Shown here: piece by piece, positions 17,754-28,568 of the stretch | Layout: each line of letters opens with the position of its first letter | Position numbering within the stretch: the stretch's first letter is position 1 | Source: Helicobacter sp. | GTDB taxonomy: Bacteria; Campylobacterota; Campylobacteria; Campylobacterales; Helicobacteraceae | Direction: 5' to 3' | NCBI RefSeq assembly: GCF_017502485.1 | Contig: NZ_JAFVUX010000016.1 | Span: 22,668-86,667 of the forward strand | DNA length: 64,000 nucleotides | Translations under genes and position numbers: made by a program | The notes under the pieces: generated by a model | What the model was told of the DNA's origin: nothing | Databases searched by the model: none | What the model saw: the letters and a program-made list of their open reading frames with translations, nothing else

Positions 17754-20138
17754 ATGAGAGCTTTTGCTATTCTGTGTTTGTGCGCAGTGAGTGTATGTGC
17801 AGATACTATTGCTAGCTACACTATGCCAGCTCTCATCACACTTACCCCAAATGCTAGCAAAAAGGATACAACGCTCTCTCAGGCAGGCAATGGCGAACAA
17901 ACATTTTTCCACGCTCAAAGCTTTAGTGTCAAAGGTGCGAGTAATGCCACCTATACCCTAAGTGCGAATGACAAAACTACGCACTTTCAAAATGTAGGAC
18001 TACGGCTTACAAATGAGGCTAAAGTCGAGCTAATAGGTTACCACACTCTCTCTTTTGATAATGGCAATTCTCTTATATTAGATTCTAACTCAAACCTTTA
18101 TGTAACCCTAAGCGATAAACCCCTAATCAATCCTCAAGCAAGCGAGTATGGTGGAGCATCTAAAGTGCGCTTTGGCGAGCATAGCAAGCTATTTTTAGCG
18201 CAAAACTCGCAAGCCAGCTTCACACAACTTCAATTCTTTATCCACGATGGGGAAATGCTTGTGGAAAATGGCGCGAGCCTTAGCATTGAAGCAGACAAGG
18301 CGATTAGATTCCAGCACAAGCTTCAAAACAATGGTGGCACACTCACGCTAAAGGGCAATATCTACAATGTCGGCAATACGCGCGGGCTTATACCAAATGA
18401 CTACACTACCACAGCGCAATTTGTAAGCCACAATGGCACAATCATTATCGATGGAAATTTCTACAACGGTGGGCAAACAGATAAGGGTGTAGATAGCTCT
18501 GGGGGCAGCAGTGGGCTAAACCCATTTGATCCAGCCTTTGGTGGCGGAGGTGATATTATCCTTTATGGTAGCACAATGAGTGTTAGCGGGGAGCTTATCT
18601 CCCAGCAAGGAGGTGTTTTTATCATAGGGGGAGATTTGCTCAAGCCTAAAGATTCTAGCATTAAGCTCTATGGCAGCGTGCTAGAAGCGCAAAAAGGCAT
18701 ACAAAACAAACAAACAAGCACCATCATCTTTGGCGCATATAATGGCAAGCTTGGTCAAATCAAAGGCGATATTACCAACGATGGAGCAATCTTGGTAGAT
18801 TTTAAAGGCTTAACTCTAGGCAAGCACACTTTCATACAAGGTACATCCACCAATCAAGGCACACTATCCCTCGCACAAGCTCAGCACGATTTCCTAACAG
18901 TCGCACTAATAGATTCTAACACTGCTCTTAACATCACGCGCAAGGAGGATGCTATCCGCGCCTTTCACAATACTCTAGGGGCAGATGCACCAATCTTGCA
19001 GGCATTAGATTCTGTATTTGAGAGAGCGGATATGGGGAGTATCTATACTTATGGTGGCAAAGAGTCTCTATCTGTGCTTGTTAGCGATACACAAGGACTC
19101 TTAGTAGCCCAGCAAACTATGCCACTAGCTACACTAGAATCCTTACAGGCTCTCCACATAACAGCAACACCCCTAGCTCCACATACCTTAGCTAAACTTA
19201 ATGCTACACAGGCACACACGCGCCTTGCCTACAATAGCTCATCCTTGACGAGGCAGGTACCACACGCTGTGCCCAAAGTCTATGTCCCATATCAAAACGC
19301 TCTACTTGCGATGCCAAGCTATGCATACGCACCGCAAAGACGCGTAGCACTTGATATGCGCGCACTTGGTGGCGGAGTGTTTGGCAAATATGGAGCAGGT
19401 GGGCTTATGGGACTAGAAGCTGGGGCTAGCACGCAAATCTTTGGACACAATCTGCGACTAAGCGGAAGCTTTCTCTATAATACCTTAGGACAAAATCTTG
19501 CGAGTACTAGCACCAAAAACACAAGTTATGCCTTTGGACTCTCACTTAGCGATACGATTGCTTGGAGGTCTTTGGAGTTAGATCTAGGACTACTAGGATC
19601 TTTAGGGGCTTTTGAGGCGCAAAACTCCATTGCCATCTCTGGAGCTAGACTAGATTCTAGCTCAAGTTTCTTGGCAAGTCGCTTTATGGGCGAGATAGCA
19701 CTTGGATATAGGTTTTTTATGGGGACTGCATTTTTTAAACCTTATGCAAGTGTACGGCAGTATCTACTCACGCAACATAGCGCAAGCACACAAGAAAGCA
19801 CGATCCAAACAACCTTGCAAGCCTACACAGATTATATGATCAATATCAGCTTTGGGGCACAAAGCGGCGTGGCTTTTGCTGCATTTAGAGGTATTGGAAT
19901 ACTAACTGCACGAGTCGATTATGAGCCACATCTCTATAATACTAAGCAAGAATCTACCATCTCTCTAGGTAGCACAAGTATCCCAATCTCGCTGCCATAT
20001 AGCGATCGCTTCGCCCTAGGCATCAATGCCCACTACCAACTACGCCGTAGCACGATGGGGTTTGAGCTATTCTATATGCGCGCCTTTGCCGGTGTGCATT
20101 CTCTAGGTGGAAGCGCAACAGTAGCATATAGATTCTAA
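17754..20138 (+). CDS. Autotransporter with C-terminal beta-barrel
   Basis: 794-aa type V secreted protein. A signal peptide (cleavage near VCA-DT, residue 17) precedes a passenger of about 500 residues with Gly/Asn-rich, beta-helix-like repeats (NGGTLTLKGNIYN, NGTIIIDGNFYNGG). The last ~260 residues form an autotransporter barrel with alternating hydrophobic strands and end in AYRF, the aromatic C-terminus recognised by the Bam machinery. The barrel resembles VacA-like Helicobacter autotransporters, but the passenger is not recognisable as a known toxin, and no protease or pore motif is visible. It lies directly downstream of rplI with no promoter of its own evident. Confidence 0.85.
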   Translation: MRAFAILCLCAVSVCADTIASYTMPALITLTPNASKKDTTLSQAGNGEQTFFHAQSFSVKGASNATYTLSANDKTTHFQNVGLRLTNEAKVELIGYHTLSFDNGNSLILDSNSNLYVTLSDKPLINPQASEYGGASKVRFGEHSKLFLAQNSQASFTQLQFFIHDGEMLVENGASLSIEADKAIRFQHKLQNNGGTLTLKGNIYNVGNTRGLIPNDYTTTAQFVSHNGTIIIDGNFYNGGQTDKGVDSSGGSSGLNPFDPAFGGGGDIILYGSTMSVSGELISQQGGVFIIGGDLLKPKDSSIKLYGSVLEAQKGIQNKQTSTIIFGAYNGKLGQIKGDITNDGAILVDFKGLTLGKHTFIQGTSTNQGTLSLAQAQHDFLTVALIDSNTALNITRKEDAIRAFHNTLGADAPILQALDSVFERADMGSIYTYGGKESLSVLVSDTQGLLVAQQTMPLATLESLQALHITATPLAPHTLAKLNATQAHTRLAYNSSSLTRQVPHAVPKVYVPYQNALLAMPSYAYAPQRRVALDMRALGGGVFGKYGAGGLMGLEAGASTQIFGHNLRLSGSFLYNTLGQNLASTSTKNTSYAFGLSLSDTIAWRSLELDLGLLGSLGAFEAQNSIAISGARLDSSSSFLASRFMGEIALGYRFFMGTAFFKPYASVRQYLLTQHSASTQESTIQTTLQAYTDYMINISFGAQSGVAFAAFRGIGILTARVDYEPHLYNTKQESTISLGSTSIPISLPYSDRFALGINAHYQLRRSTMGFELFYMRAFAGVHSLGGSATVAYRF

Positions 20139-20165
20139 CTCCACCTAAACGCAAGGTAGAATCTA
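20129..20165 (+). terminator. Inverted pair of iterated words after the autotransporter
   Basis: TAGATTCTA (20129-20137, containing the stop codon region) and TAGAATCTA (20157-20165) can pair, with inner ACCT/AGGT pairing as an alternative. Placed at a gene end like the paired uptake-sequence terminators of other bacteria. Confidence 0.5.
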
Positions 20166-20272
20166 GCTCTGCAGGGTTTTAGATTTACCCACTTTTTACA
20201 AAAGTAGCTTGACACTTTACATTGGATTACTACCATTCTACTTGCATTCTAACTTTACCAAAGGAGTCTCTT

Positions 20273-21118
20273 ATGAGAACATTTGCTTTTACACCGAGTT
20301 TAAAAAAATTTGTCCTAGCATTTAGTGTGTTTTCTGTAACACTTGCTAGTGCTGCACCTATTAGTCTTGTCTCCAGAGAAGAAGGCTCAGGCACAAGAGG
20401 GGCATTTGTAGAGATTTTTGATCTCTTGCAAAAGCAAGGCGATAAAAAAATCGATATGACCTCACCACGCGCAGAAATCACAAATTCTACTGCTGTTATG
20501 CTCACCACCATTGCGCGCAATAAAAACGCTATCGGTTATGTTTCACTCGGAGCACTTAATAATAGTGTCAAAGCACTCAATATCGATGGTATCGCCCCAA
20601 GTGTAGAAAATATCAAAAGCAAGAAATACACCATTTCTCGCCCATTTCTTGTCATCACAGCAAAGTCCAACCCACTTGCAGATGATTTTCTAGACTTCAT
20701 TGGATCAGATAAAGTCCAAGAAGTCATCACAAAATCTGGCTATATCCCACTAGATGCCAAAGCCTATACCCCCAAGAATCCAGAGGGCAAAATCGTCATC
20801 GCCGGATCCAGCTCTGTAACCCCACTTATGGAGAAGCTAAAAGAACTCTACATTGCCCAGAATCCAAAGGCTACAATTGAAGTGCAGCAGTCAGATTCTA
20901 CAACAGGCGTAAATGCTACGGTGCAGGGCATTGCTCATATTGGTATGGTAAGCCGAGAGCTCAAAGATAGCGAACTTGCAAAAGGTGTAAAACCTCGCGT
21001 GCTTGCTCTTGATGGTCTAGCAGTGATTGTCAATCCAAAAAATCCCCTTGATAACCTATCAAAAGATCAAGTTAAGGCAATCTTTAGTGGTAGTATAAAA
21101 GACTGGGATCTTGAATAA
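20273..21118 (+). CDS. PstS-like phosphate-binding protein with swapped lobes
   Basis: Secreted solute-binding protein, 281 aa. ATG 20273 is chosen because AAGGAG (20261-20266) precedes it and a signal peptide follows (cleavage near ASA-AP, residues 26-27). The mature protein starts with what is normally the second half of PstS (VSREEGSGTRGAF, NAIGYVSLGALN, KVDG-like and SRPFLV segments, then GYIPLD) and ends with the normal first half (GKIVIAGSSSVTPLMEKL, IGMVSRELKD, LDGLAVIVNPKNPLDNL, AIFSGSIKDWDLE). Both phosphate-contacting loops are present. No pstCAB or phoU gene is in the window, so its transporter is unknown. Confidence 0.85.
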   Translation: MRTFAFTPSLKKFVLAFSVFSVTLASAAPISLVSREEGSGTRGAFVEIFDLLQKQGDKKIDMTSPRAEITNSTAVMLTTIARNKNAIGYVSLGALNNSVKALNIDGIAPSVENIKSKKYTISRPFLVITAKSNPLADDFLDFIGSDKVQEVITKSGYIPLDAKAYTPKNPEGKIVIAGSSSVTPLMEKLKELYIAQNPKATIEVQQSDSTTGVNATVQGIAHIGMVSRELKDSELAKGVKPRVLALDGLAVIVNPKNPLDNLSKDQVKAIFSGSIKDWDLE

Positions 21119-21148
21119 CCAACGCAAGCCTTAAATCCTACGAACTTC

Positions 21149-21170
21149 TCGTAGCCTCTTAAGGCTACGA
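21149..21170 (+). terminator. Rho-independent terminator after the PstS-like gene
   Basis: 8-bp stem TCGTAGCC/GGCTACGA with loop TCTTAA, 30 nt after the stop, followed by a T-rich stretch. Confidence 0.65.
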
Positions 21171-21237
21171 TTGCCACTTTACCTTATTTTTATCAAGTTT
21201 TCCTTAGTATTTTGTTTTTCTTAATCTAGGATAGTCT

Positions 21238-22203
21238 ATGCGACATATTCCCGTGCTTATAGAGCATATACGAGAGATTTTCGTGCCTTTACGCTCTTGC
21301 TCTAATGCTGTTTTTATCGACTGCACACTAGGGCTTGGCGGACATAGCAGGGAGATTTTGGAGCTATGTAGGGGTATCACACTTATTGGGATCGATAAAG
21401 ATTCTAATGCCATTGCACTTGCTAGAGAGAATCTAGCTGATTTTAGCGATCGCATTGAAATTTTGCACGCAAATTTTGCACAAGGCTTTGCGCAAGCACT
21501 AGAGCTTGCACGCTCGCAAAATAAGCGCGTAGTAGGTGTGCTAGCAGATATTGGTGTAAGTTCCTTGCAACTTGATGATATGTCGCGTGGCTTTAGCTTC
21601 ATAAGCGATAGGCTGGATATGCGAATGGACACGCGCCAAGCGCAGAGTGCGAGCTCCATCATCGCCGAATATTCCCAATATGCACTAGAAGAAATTTTGC
21701 GTAACTATGGACAAATCCCAGAATCTAAAAAAATGGCGCGACTTATCAAAGAATTTGCTAATACATACCCACGCGATGGAGGATTCTACAATGCACAGAG
21801 CTTAAGTGAGTTTATCTCTAAGCATTTCTCCAAGCATAGACCCCACTCTAAACTCCACGCCGCCACGCTTGCTTTCCAAGCATTGCGCATTGAAGTAAAT
21901 AACGAGCTTGGCGTACTTAGGGCTCTGCTAGATTCTATTGAGCAAGCAAGTAGTGCGGATTTGCGTGGTGCGATTGTGGGAATCATTAGCTTTCACTCTT
22001 TGGAAGATAGGTTAGTAAAAGAGCGTTTTAAGCATTTTGCACGAGCATGCATTTGCCCAAGCGATGCTATTCGCTGTACGTGTGGGGCTAATCATAGCAA
22101 GGGCACAATACTTACAAAAAAACCTTTAGTAGCAAACCCCAAAGAAGTGTGCGCAAATCCAAGATCTCGCTCGGCAAAACTTCGTGCTTTTGCGCTACAA
22201 TAA
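21238..22203 (+). CDS. rsmH: 16S rRNA (cytosine-N4) methyltransferase RsmH
   Basis: Methylates C1402 of 16S rRNA using SAM. 321 aa starting RHIPVLIEHI, with DCTLGLGGHSREIL (SAM site), GVLADIGVSSLQLDD, RGFSFISDRLDMRMD and FHSLEDRLVKERF, all family signatures, and a C-terminal basic CANPRSRSAKLRAF. It heads a small division-type cluster with the FtsL-like gene 29 nt downstream. Confidence 0.96.
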   Translation: MRHIPVLIEHIREIFVPLRSCSNAVFIDCTLGLGGHSREILELCRGITLIGIDKDSNAIALARENLADFSDRIEILHANFAQGFAQALELARSQNKRVVGVLADIGVSSLQLDDMSRGFSFISDRLDMRMDTRQAQSASSIIAEYSQYALEEILRNYGQIPESKKMARLIKEFANTYPRDGGFYNAQSLSEFISKHFSKHRPHSKLHAATLAFQALRIEVNNELGVLRALLDSIEQASSADLRGAIVGIISFHSLEDRLVKERFKHFARACICPSDAIRCTCGANHSKGTILTKKPLVANPKEVCANPRSRSAKLRAFALQ

Positions 22204-22232
22204 TACCTTAAAGCATACTGCAAGGAGTATCT

Positions 22233-22565
22233 ATGTCAACTTCTCATAAAAACTCTTATGGCGATATTCGCGTGGAAACAAGCGAGAAGGCAGCTTTGTA
22301 TGAGGAAGAGCCTGCAAGCGGACTGCATATACGCTACTTGATTCTCCTATATAGTGCGCTTTTTCTCGCACTCTTTATCTCTATGCCTAAAATTTGGTTA
22401 TCAAGCTCGATCTACTACATTAGTCGCGACATCAATAAGCTACAAACACAAAGCGACCTGCTTAAAGAAGAGCATAGGCGCTTGCAAAATGAGCGAGAAT
22501 CCTTGCGCTACCAATATCTCAAAACCCAGTCCACCCCCAATACGCCAACTTCTAAGGAAATATAG
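22233..22565 (+). CDS. FtsL-like cell division protein (candidate)
   Basis: 110-aa bitopic protein: a short cytoplasmic head (1-31), one membrane helix (about 33-54), then a coiled coil of charged heptads (about 65-95). Topology, size and position just after rsmH match FtsL, which is poorly conserved in sequence. AAGGAG lies 6 nt before the ATG. Assignment rests on context and shape, not on sequence motifs. Confidence 0.65.
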   Translation: MSTSHKNSYGDIRVETSEKAALYEEEPASGLHIRYLILLYSALFLALFISMPKIWLSSSIYYISRDINKLQTQSDLLKEEHRRLQNERESLRYQYLKTQSTPNTPTSKEI

Positions 22566-22634
22566 AATTTTAAGAGAATTTAAGATAATTTTCGTTAGAA
22601 ACACGCTTTATTCACTACAAACTAAGGGGAGAAT

Positions 22635-22886
22635 ATGAGCTTAATGATTAATGATGAATGTATCGCTTGCGATGCGTGCTTAGAAGAATGTCCAAATGAA
22701 GCGATTGTAGAGGGAGACCCTGTCTATGTAATTGATCCAGATTGCTGTACAGAGTGTGTAGGATATTATGATGAGCCAAGTTGCGTAAGTGTATGCCCAA
22801 AGGATGCCATTGTCCCAGATCCAGATAATAGAGAGAGTCTAGAAGAGCTAAAATACAAATTTGAGCAGCTTAACAAAGGCGAGTAA
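22635..22886 (+). CDS. YfhL-family 2[4Fe-4S] ferredoxin
   Basis: 83-aa electron carrier. CIACDACLEECP binds one cluster, and CCTECVGYYDEPSCVSVCP, with the extra spacer between cysteines typical of the YfhL group, binds the other. Stop and the next gene's start overlap (TAATG), coupling it to ppx. Confidence 0.92.
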   Translation: MSLMINDECIACDACLEECPNEAIVEGDPVYVIDPDCCTECVGYYDEPSCVSVCPKDAIVPDPDNRESLEELKYKFEQLNKGE

Positions 22887-24343
22887 TGGCAAAAATTACT
22901 GCAGTGATTGATATTGGCTCAAACTCTGCAAGAATGGCGATCTTTGAAAAGACAAGTCGATATGGATTTCGACTTATTTATGAGTGTAAGTCGCGCGTGC
23001 GGATTTCTCAAGGTTGTTATGAAAATGGTGGATTTTTGCAAGAAGCTCCCATAAGGCGTGCAATCAATGCGCTTAAAGAATTCCATGCCATCGCTAAAAA
23101 AAATTCCGCTAGAAAACTTTTATGCGTGGCGACTTCAGCTGTGCGTGATGCCCCTAATCGCGCAGATTTTCTCGCTAGAGCAAAAAAAGAAAGCGGTATA
23201 AGTATAAAAGTCATTGATGGAGCAAAGGAAGCGTGGTATGGTGGCTTGGCGTGCGCAAATCTATCGCACAAGAAAGATGGCATTACCATTGATATAGGTG
23301 GCGGTAGCACAGAGTGTGCAATCATTGAAAATGGCGACATTAAAGAAGTGATTTCTCTGCATTTAGGGACGATCCGCTTAAAAGAGCTATTTTTCGACCA
23401 TAAAAACCTAGAGCAAGCAAAGCAGTTTATCAAGCAAGAATTGCAAAAAATCCCCACTCACTTTACACACCACAATGTATTTGGAATTGGCGGAACAATC
23501 CGCGCGCTTGCTAAAATCACCAGCAAACAGCGCAAATACCCAATAAAAACAATCCACGGCTATGAAATTGCTGTCAAAGAAGCAAGGTCGTTTATCCAAA
23601 CAATCTACAAAACAAAAGAAGAGGATTTAGTAGGGTTTGGTGTCTCACCTGATCGGCGCGATAATATCCGCTCTGGTGCGCTAATATTTGCTATGCTACT
23701 TGATCACTTTGGGGCTAAATGCATCACGGCAAGTGGCGTGGGAGTGCGAGAGGGGGTGTTTCTTGCTGATATGCTACGCACGCAAAAATACCGCTTTCCG
23801 AGTGGGGTTTATCCATCGCTTATTGCTCTGCAAGATCGCTTTAAAGTTTCTACAAAATGGGGAAAATCAATCGCCAAAGAAGCAAATGCGATCTTTGATG
23901 TACTCGCTTGCGAGCATAAACTTGATGAAAGCAATAAAAGATATTTGCGTATTGTCTCCCAGCTGTGCGATGTAGGTGGATTTTTAAACTTCTATGGGCG
24001 TATGAACCACGGAGCATATTTCTTGCTACATGGACTTGACTATGGATTCTCCCATACTGATAGAGCGGTGCTATGCCTGCTACTTGAGTATATCAATAAG
24101 CGCATACCAAAAGATGATGCCATAGCACACATCACAGACATTATGCCACCTATTGAGAATCTTCAATGGCTTAGCTTTATTCTATCGCTCTCCTATGCGC
24201 TATGTATGAGTGGAGATCATTTGCTACAATATAGCTATGAACATAGCACATTATTTATCACGGCTGATTCTAAGCTTGTGCTAGCACGAGAATCTATTGC
24301 AGGCATTATCCCACCTACGCAAATCCGCATAGTCATCTCTTAA
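22886..24343 (+). CDS. ppx: Exopolyphosphatase / guanosine pentaphosphate phosphohydrolase
   Basis: Ppx/GppA enzyme that degrades polyphosphate and/or converts pppGpp to ppGpp. 485 aa with the actin-like ATPase-fold motifs DIGSNSARMAIFE near the N-terminus and TIDIGGGSTECAI, then the C-terminal helical HD-like domain. Which substrate dominates cannot be told from sequence. The neighbour order ferredoxin-ppx-acyltransferase is as I recall from H. pylori, where a heptosyltransferase gene intervenes. Confidence 0.88.
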   Translation: MAKITAVIDIGSNSARMAIFEKTSRYGFRLIYECKSRVRISQGCYENGGFLQEAPIRRAINALKEFHAIAKKNSARKLLCVATSAVRDAPNRADFLARAKKESGISIKVIDGAKEAWYGGLACANLSHKKDGITIDIGGGSTECAIIENGDIKEVISLHLGTIRLKELFFDHKNLEQAKQFIKQELQKIPTHFTHHNVFGIGGTIRALAKITSKQRKYPIKTIHGYEIAVKEARSFIQTIYKTKEEDLVGFGVSPDRRDNIRSGALIFAMLLDHFGAKCITASGVGVREGVFLADMLRTQKYRFPSGVYPSLIALQDRFKVSTKWGKSIAKEANAIFDVLACEHKLDESNKRYLRIVSQLCDVGGFLNFYGRMNHGAYFLLHGLDYGFSHTDRAVLCLLLEYINKRIPKDDAIAHITDIMPPIENLQWLSFILSLSYALCMSGDHLLQYSYEHSTLFITADSKLVLARESIAGIIPPTQIRIVIS

Positions 24344-24352
24344 GTGTTTTTG

Positions 24353-25282
24353 ATGAATATTGTCGGCGTGCTACTTAGAGTATTTGTCAATGTGCTTGGT
24401 GCTACTTTAGCAATTATGCCTAATCGTGTGTTTGTGCTGTGTGTGAAGGGACTTGGGTTTTTAATGTGCCTTTTGGACAACAAACGCCGCTACAACGATG
24501 CCCTAACAAATCTACACTTCATCTATGGAGACTCCCTAAATCTTGCACAAAAGCGTGCTATTATTAAGCGTTGCTATCAAAACTTCGCCTTTGTGATTTT
24601 AGAGAGTATTAGAATCCCAAAAATCCCCTACCATATCCATAAGCAGCGTTTTGATATTATTGATGAACATTATGTGTTAGATAGCTTGGAAAAAGATGGC
24701 AGTGTCGTGCTTATATCAGGGCATTTTGGATACTGGGAGGCACTGGCGACTTTTCTCCCACCTCGCCTAGAGCCTAATAAAATGGCAAGTCTAGGGAGAC
24801 TCACAGGTATTGATAGCATCGATAAGCTTATTATTTCTCGCAGAGAGCTACAAGGCGTGCGCTTTATCGATAAAGCAGGGGCATTTAGAAACCTGCTCAA
24901 ATTCTACACACAGGGGAATGCTGTAGCCGGGATTTTGGTCGATCAAAGCATCTCATCAAACCAGGGCGTGTGTGTGGAGTTTTTGGGCAAAAAGGCGAGT
25001 CATACGCCCATAGCTTCCGTCCTTTCACGCCGATTTAACATCGCCATTGTGCCGGTGTTTATTGATATAAACAAAGATTACTCACGCTTTGTTATGCGCT
25101 TTTTTCCACCCATTTATACTCCGCACACACAAGATCTAGCAAGTGATCTAGCGCAAGCCACCCAAGCACAAGCAGATATTACGAGCAAAGTAGTGCGTAG
25201 CAATCCTTCAAGCTGGTTTTGGTTTCATCGTAGATTCAAGGATTACTACCCAAATCTCTACGCTAAAAAGCCAAACCGCTAA
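24353..25282 (+). CDS. lpxJ: Lipid A late acyltransferase, LpxJ type
   Basis: Adds a secondary acyl chain to lipid A. 309 aa of the LpxL/HtrB superfamily: an N-terminal membrane helix, SGHFGYWEA with the catalytic HxxxxE, and a conserved block VDQSISSNQGVCVEFLGKKA. Its position after ppx matches the gene that encodes LpxJ in H. pylori as I recall it; LpxJ differs from LpxL in acting before Kdo addition is complete. GTG 24344 is an alternative start; ATG 24353 is preferred. Confidence 0.7.
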   Translation: MNIVGVLLRVFVNVLGATLAIMPNRVFVLCVKGLGFLMCLLDNKRRYNDALTNLHFIYGDSLNLAQKRAIIKRCYQNFAFVILESIRIPKIPYHIHKQRFDIIDEHYVLDSLEKDGSVVLISGHFGYWEALATFLPPRLEPNKMASLGRLTGIDSIDKLIISRRELQGVRFIDKAGAFRNLLKFYTQGNAVAGILVDQSISSNQGVCVEFLGKKASHTPIASVLSRRFNIAIVPVFIDINKDYSRFVMRFFPPIYTPHTQDLASDLAQATQAQADITSKVVRSNPSSWFWFHRRFKDYYPNLYAKKPNR

Positions 25283-25334
25283 ACCCTCTCCTCTACCCCA
25301 ACCGCGCTAGAATCTAGCCCACACTGCTTGACGC

Positions 25335-25999
25335 TTAGATTCCACCATTTTCTTGGAAGTCTCTTTGATCCTGCTCTAATTGCTCTAGCTTAGGCTCATC
25401 TCCGGGGATTTTTGCCACAGGCTTTGGCTTATCGTCATTACTAAAGGGTGGTCCTTTAGCGATGATTTTTGTAAGCTCTGCGGCGCGCTTAGCGTCCATT
25501 TTAGCTAGAATCTTTGCCATATCTGCTGCTGTGAGCGAAGAGAGAATCGTCGCTGCTTCTGCATCATCTAGCTCGGCGATTATAGGCGCGGCTTTAGAAT
25601 CTTTCATACCAGAAAAGCTTTTTGCCACCTTGGAATTTGATGAAGTTTGAATCTCTTTAAGCAATGCTTCATTTCTAGCCACGAGGGCTTCTATAGCTTT
25701 TTGCTTGTCATCTTGGAGCTTTGCTACCTTTTGCGCTTCTTGTTTGGCTTCTTGGATTCTGGCATTTAAGGCTTCCTCTTGCTCTTTCAGCTTAGTTTGC
25801 TTTTGATCTAGGAGATTTTGTGTGGCATTTTTGTAGGCTTCAAGATTCTGTATTTTTTCATTTAAAGTGCGAAGATTCTGGGCTATCTCATCTTTGCGCG
25901 CTTCAAAAATCGCATTACACTGCAAAAGCGCATCGGGGTTTGGCTCTTTTTTATCCGCATACGATACGCACAATACCACAAGCAGTATCAATAAAGCTC

Positions 26000-26003
<4 letters not shown>
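25335..26003 (-). CDS. MotE-like periplasmic flagellar protein
   Basis: 222 aa: signal peptide (about 1-16), a long coiled coil (about 30-125), then an MgtE-N-like helical domain (APIIAELDDAEAATILSSL, MAKILAKMDAKRAAEL) and a disordered Pro-rich tail. Its place after purA and fliJ is conserved in Helicobacter and Campylobacter, where homologues (HP0257/Cj1496c, from memory) affect motility. It probably acts around the stator or basal disk. Overlaps fliJ by 4 nt (ATGA). Confidence 0.7.
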
Positions 26004-27692
<1,689 letters not shown>

Positions 27693-28559
27693 TTATTGAT
27701 AACTCTTGCTAGACTCTCGCGCTAGAATATAGCTAATCACACTATCTGTATAAATCCCAAATCCACAGCACAAACACTCTTGTATATTGTATTTACCCCC
27801 AAGCATAAGCGTGTCATTCTCACTAAACACACGAAACACCACATCATCATAGTAATCCACAAGTGGTGGCTCAAGCGGAGAGATGAGAATTTGCTTAGAC
27901 TCGCAAGCGTGCGCTTTATGCGATAATCGCTCTAATTCAAAGCGCAAAAACATCGGTGCTTTTGGTAAAAAGCTATCCAAGTCTTGCAAGGTATTTAAGC
28001 GCAAAAGCTCTTCAATAAATCGAGCTTTTTGTGCAAGGTCTCGCATGGACAGAGCCTTGTAAGTGTCTTTATCTATGCCAATTTCTGCTAGCACAAGAGC
28101 TAGAATCTTTACATTGCTAAACTGCAAGGTTGCCTTAACATCACAGCGCGAGAGAATCTCAAGCCCAATGTTAATCATCAAGTGCAAATTATCATCATAA
28201 ATAGATTCTGCACCGATTTGGTAGATCTCATTGGTAGGGTAGCTAAAAACTGGCTGGACATAAAACCATTTCTTATGGCTAGTAGCTCGCTCCAAACGCT
28301 TGGTAATAGTGCGGATCGTATCGATTGTAGAGTCATAGCGTAAAGAAATTTGGTGATTGTTTTGGCTGCTTAGGCGAATTAGGTGGCGATTAGAAAAGTT
28401 TTGCTGATGTTCAAGGTAGGAGAAATATGGAGTAATCACCTCCTCAAAGCTATGGCTATAAAATATCTCGCACGCCACATTCTCAAGTACGCGCTTAATC
28501 CTAGCACTTCTGCCAAAATACAGCTTCGTCCCCTCTGGGATCTCGTGTTCAAAAACCAT
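27693..28559 (-). CDS. HisZ-like class II synthetase paralogue
   Basis: 288 aa resembling the catalytic core of histidyl-tRNA synthetase but without an anticodon-binding domain, i.e. the HisZ (ATP phosphoribosyltransferase regulatory subunit) group: PYFSYLEHQQNF, SLRYDSTIDTIR, WFYVQPVFSYP, EIYQIGAESIYDD, and a C-terminal LGGKYN-type motif. No other his gene is nearby; it sits between prs, which makes PRPP, and purA. Whether it regulates HisG or has another role is open. ATG 28559 (AAAGAG, 5-nt spacer) is preferred over an upstream GTG. Confidence 0.7.
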   Translation of the reverse strand: MVFEHEIPEGTKLYFGRSARIKRVLENVACEIFYSHSFEEVITPYFSYLEHQQNFSNRHLIRLSSQNNHQISLRYDSTIDTIRTITKRLERATSHKKWFYVQPVFSYPTNEIYQIGAESIYDDNLHLMINIGLEILSRCDVKATLQFSNVKILALVLAEIGIDKDTYKALSMRDLAQKARFIEELLRLNTLQDLDSFLPKAPMFLRFELERLSHKAHACESKQILISPLEPPLVDYYDDVVFRVFSENDTLMLGGKYNIQECLCCGFGIYTDSVISYILARESSKSYQ

Positions 28560-28568
28560 AGCCACTCT

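Noticed and set aside
20209..20240. TTGACA-based promoter for the PstS-like gene
   Set aside because: The -35 is perfect, but no convincing -10 lies at the right distance, and Helicobacter promoters rarely depend on a -35.
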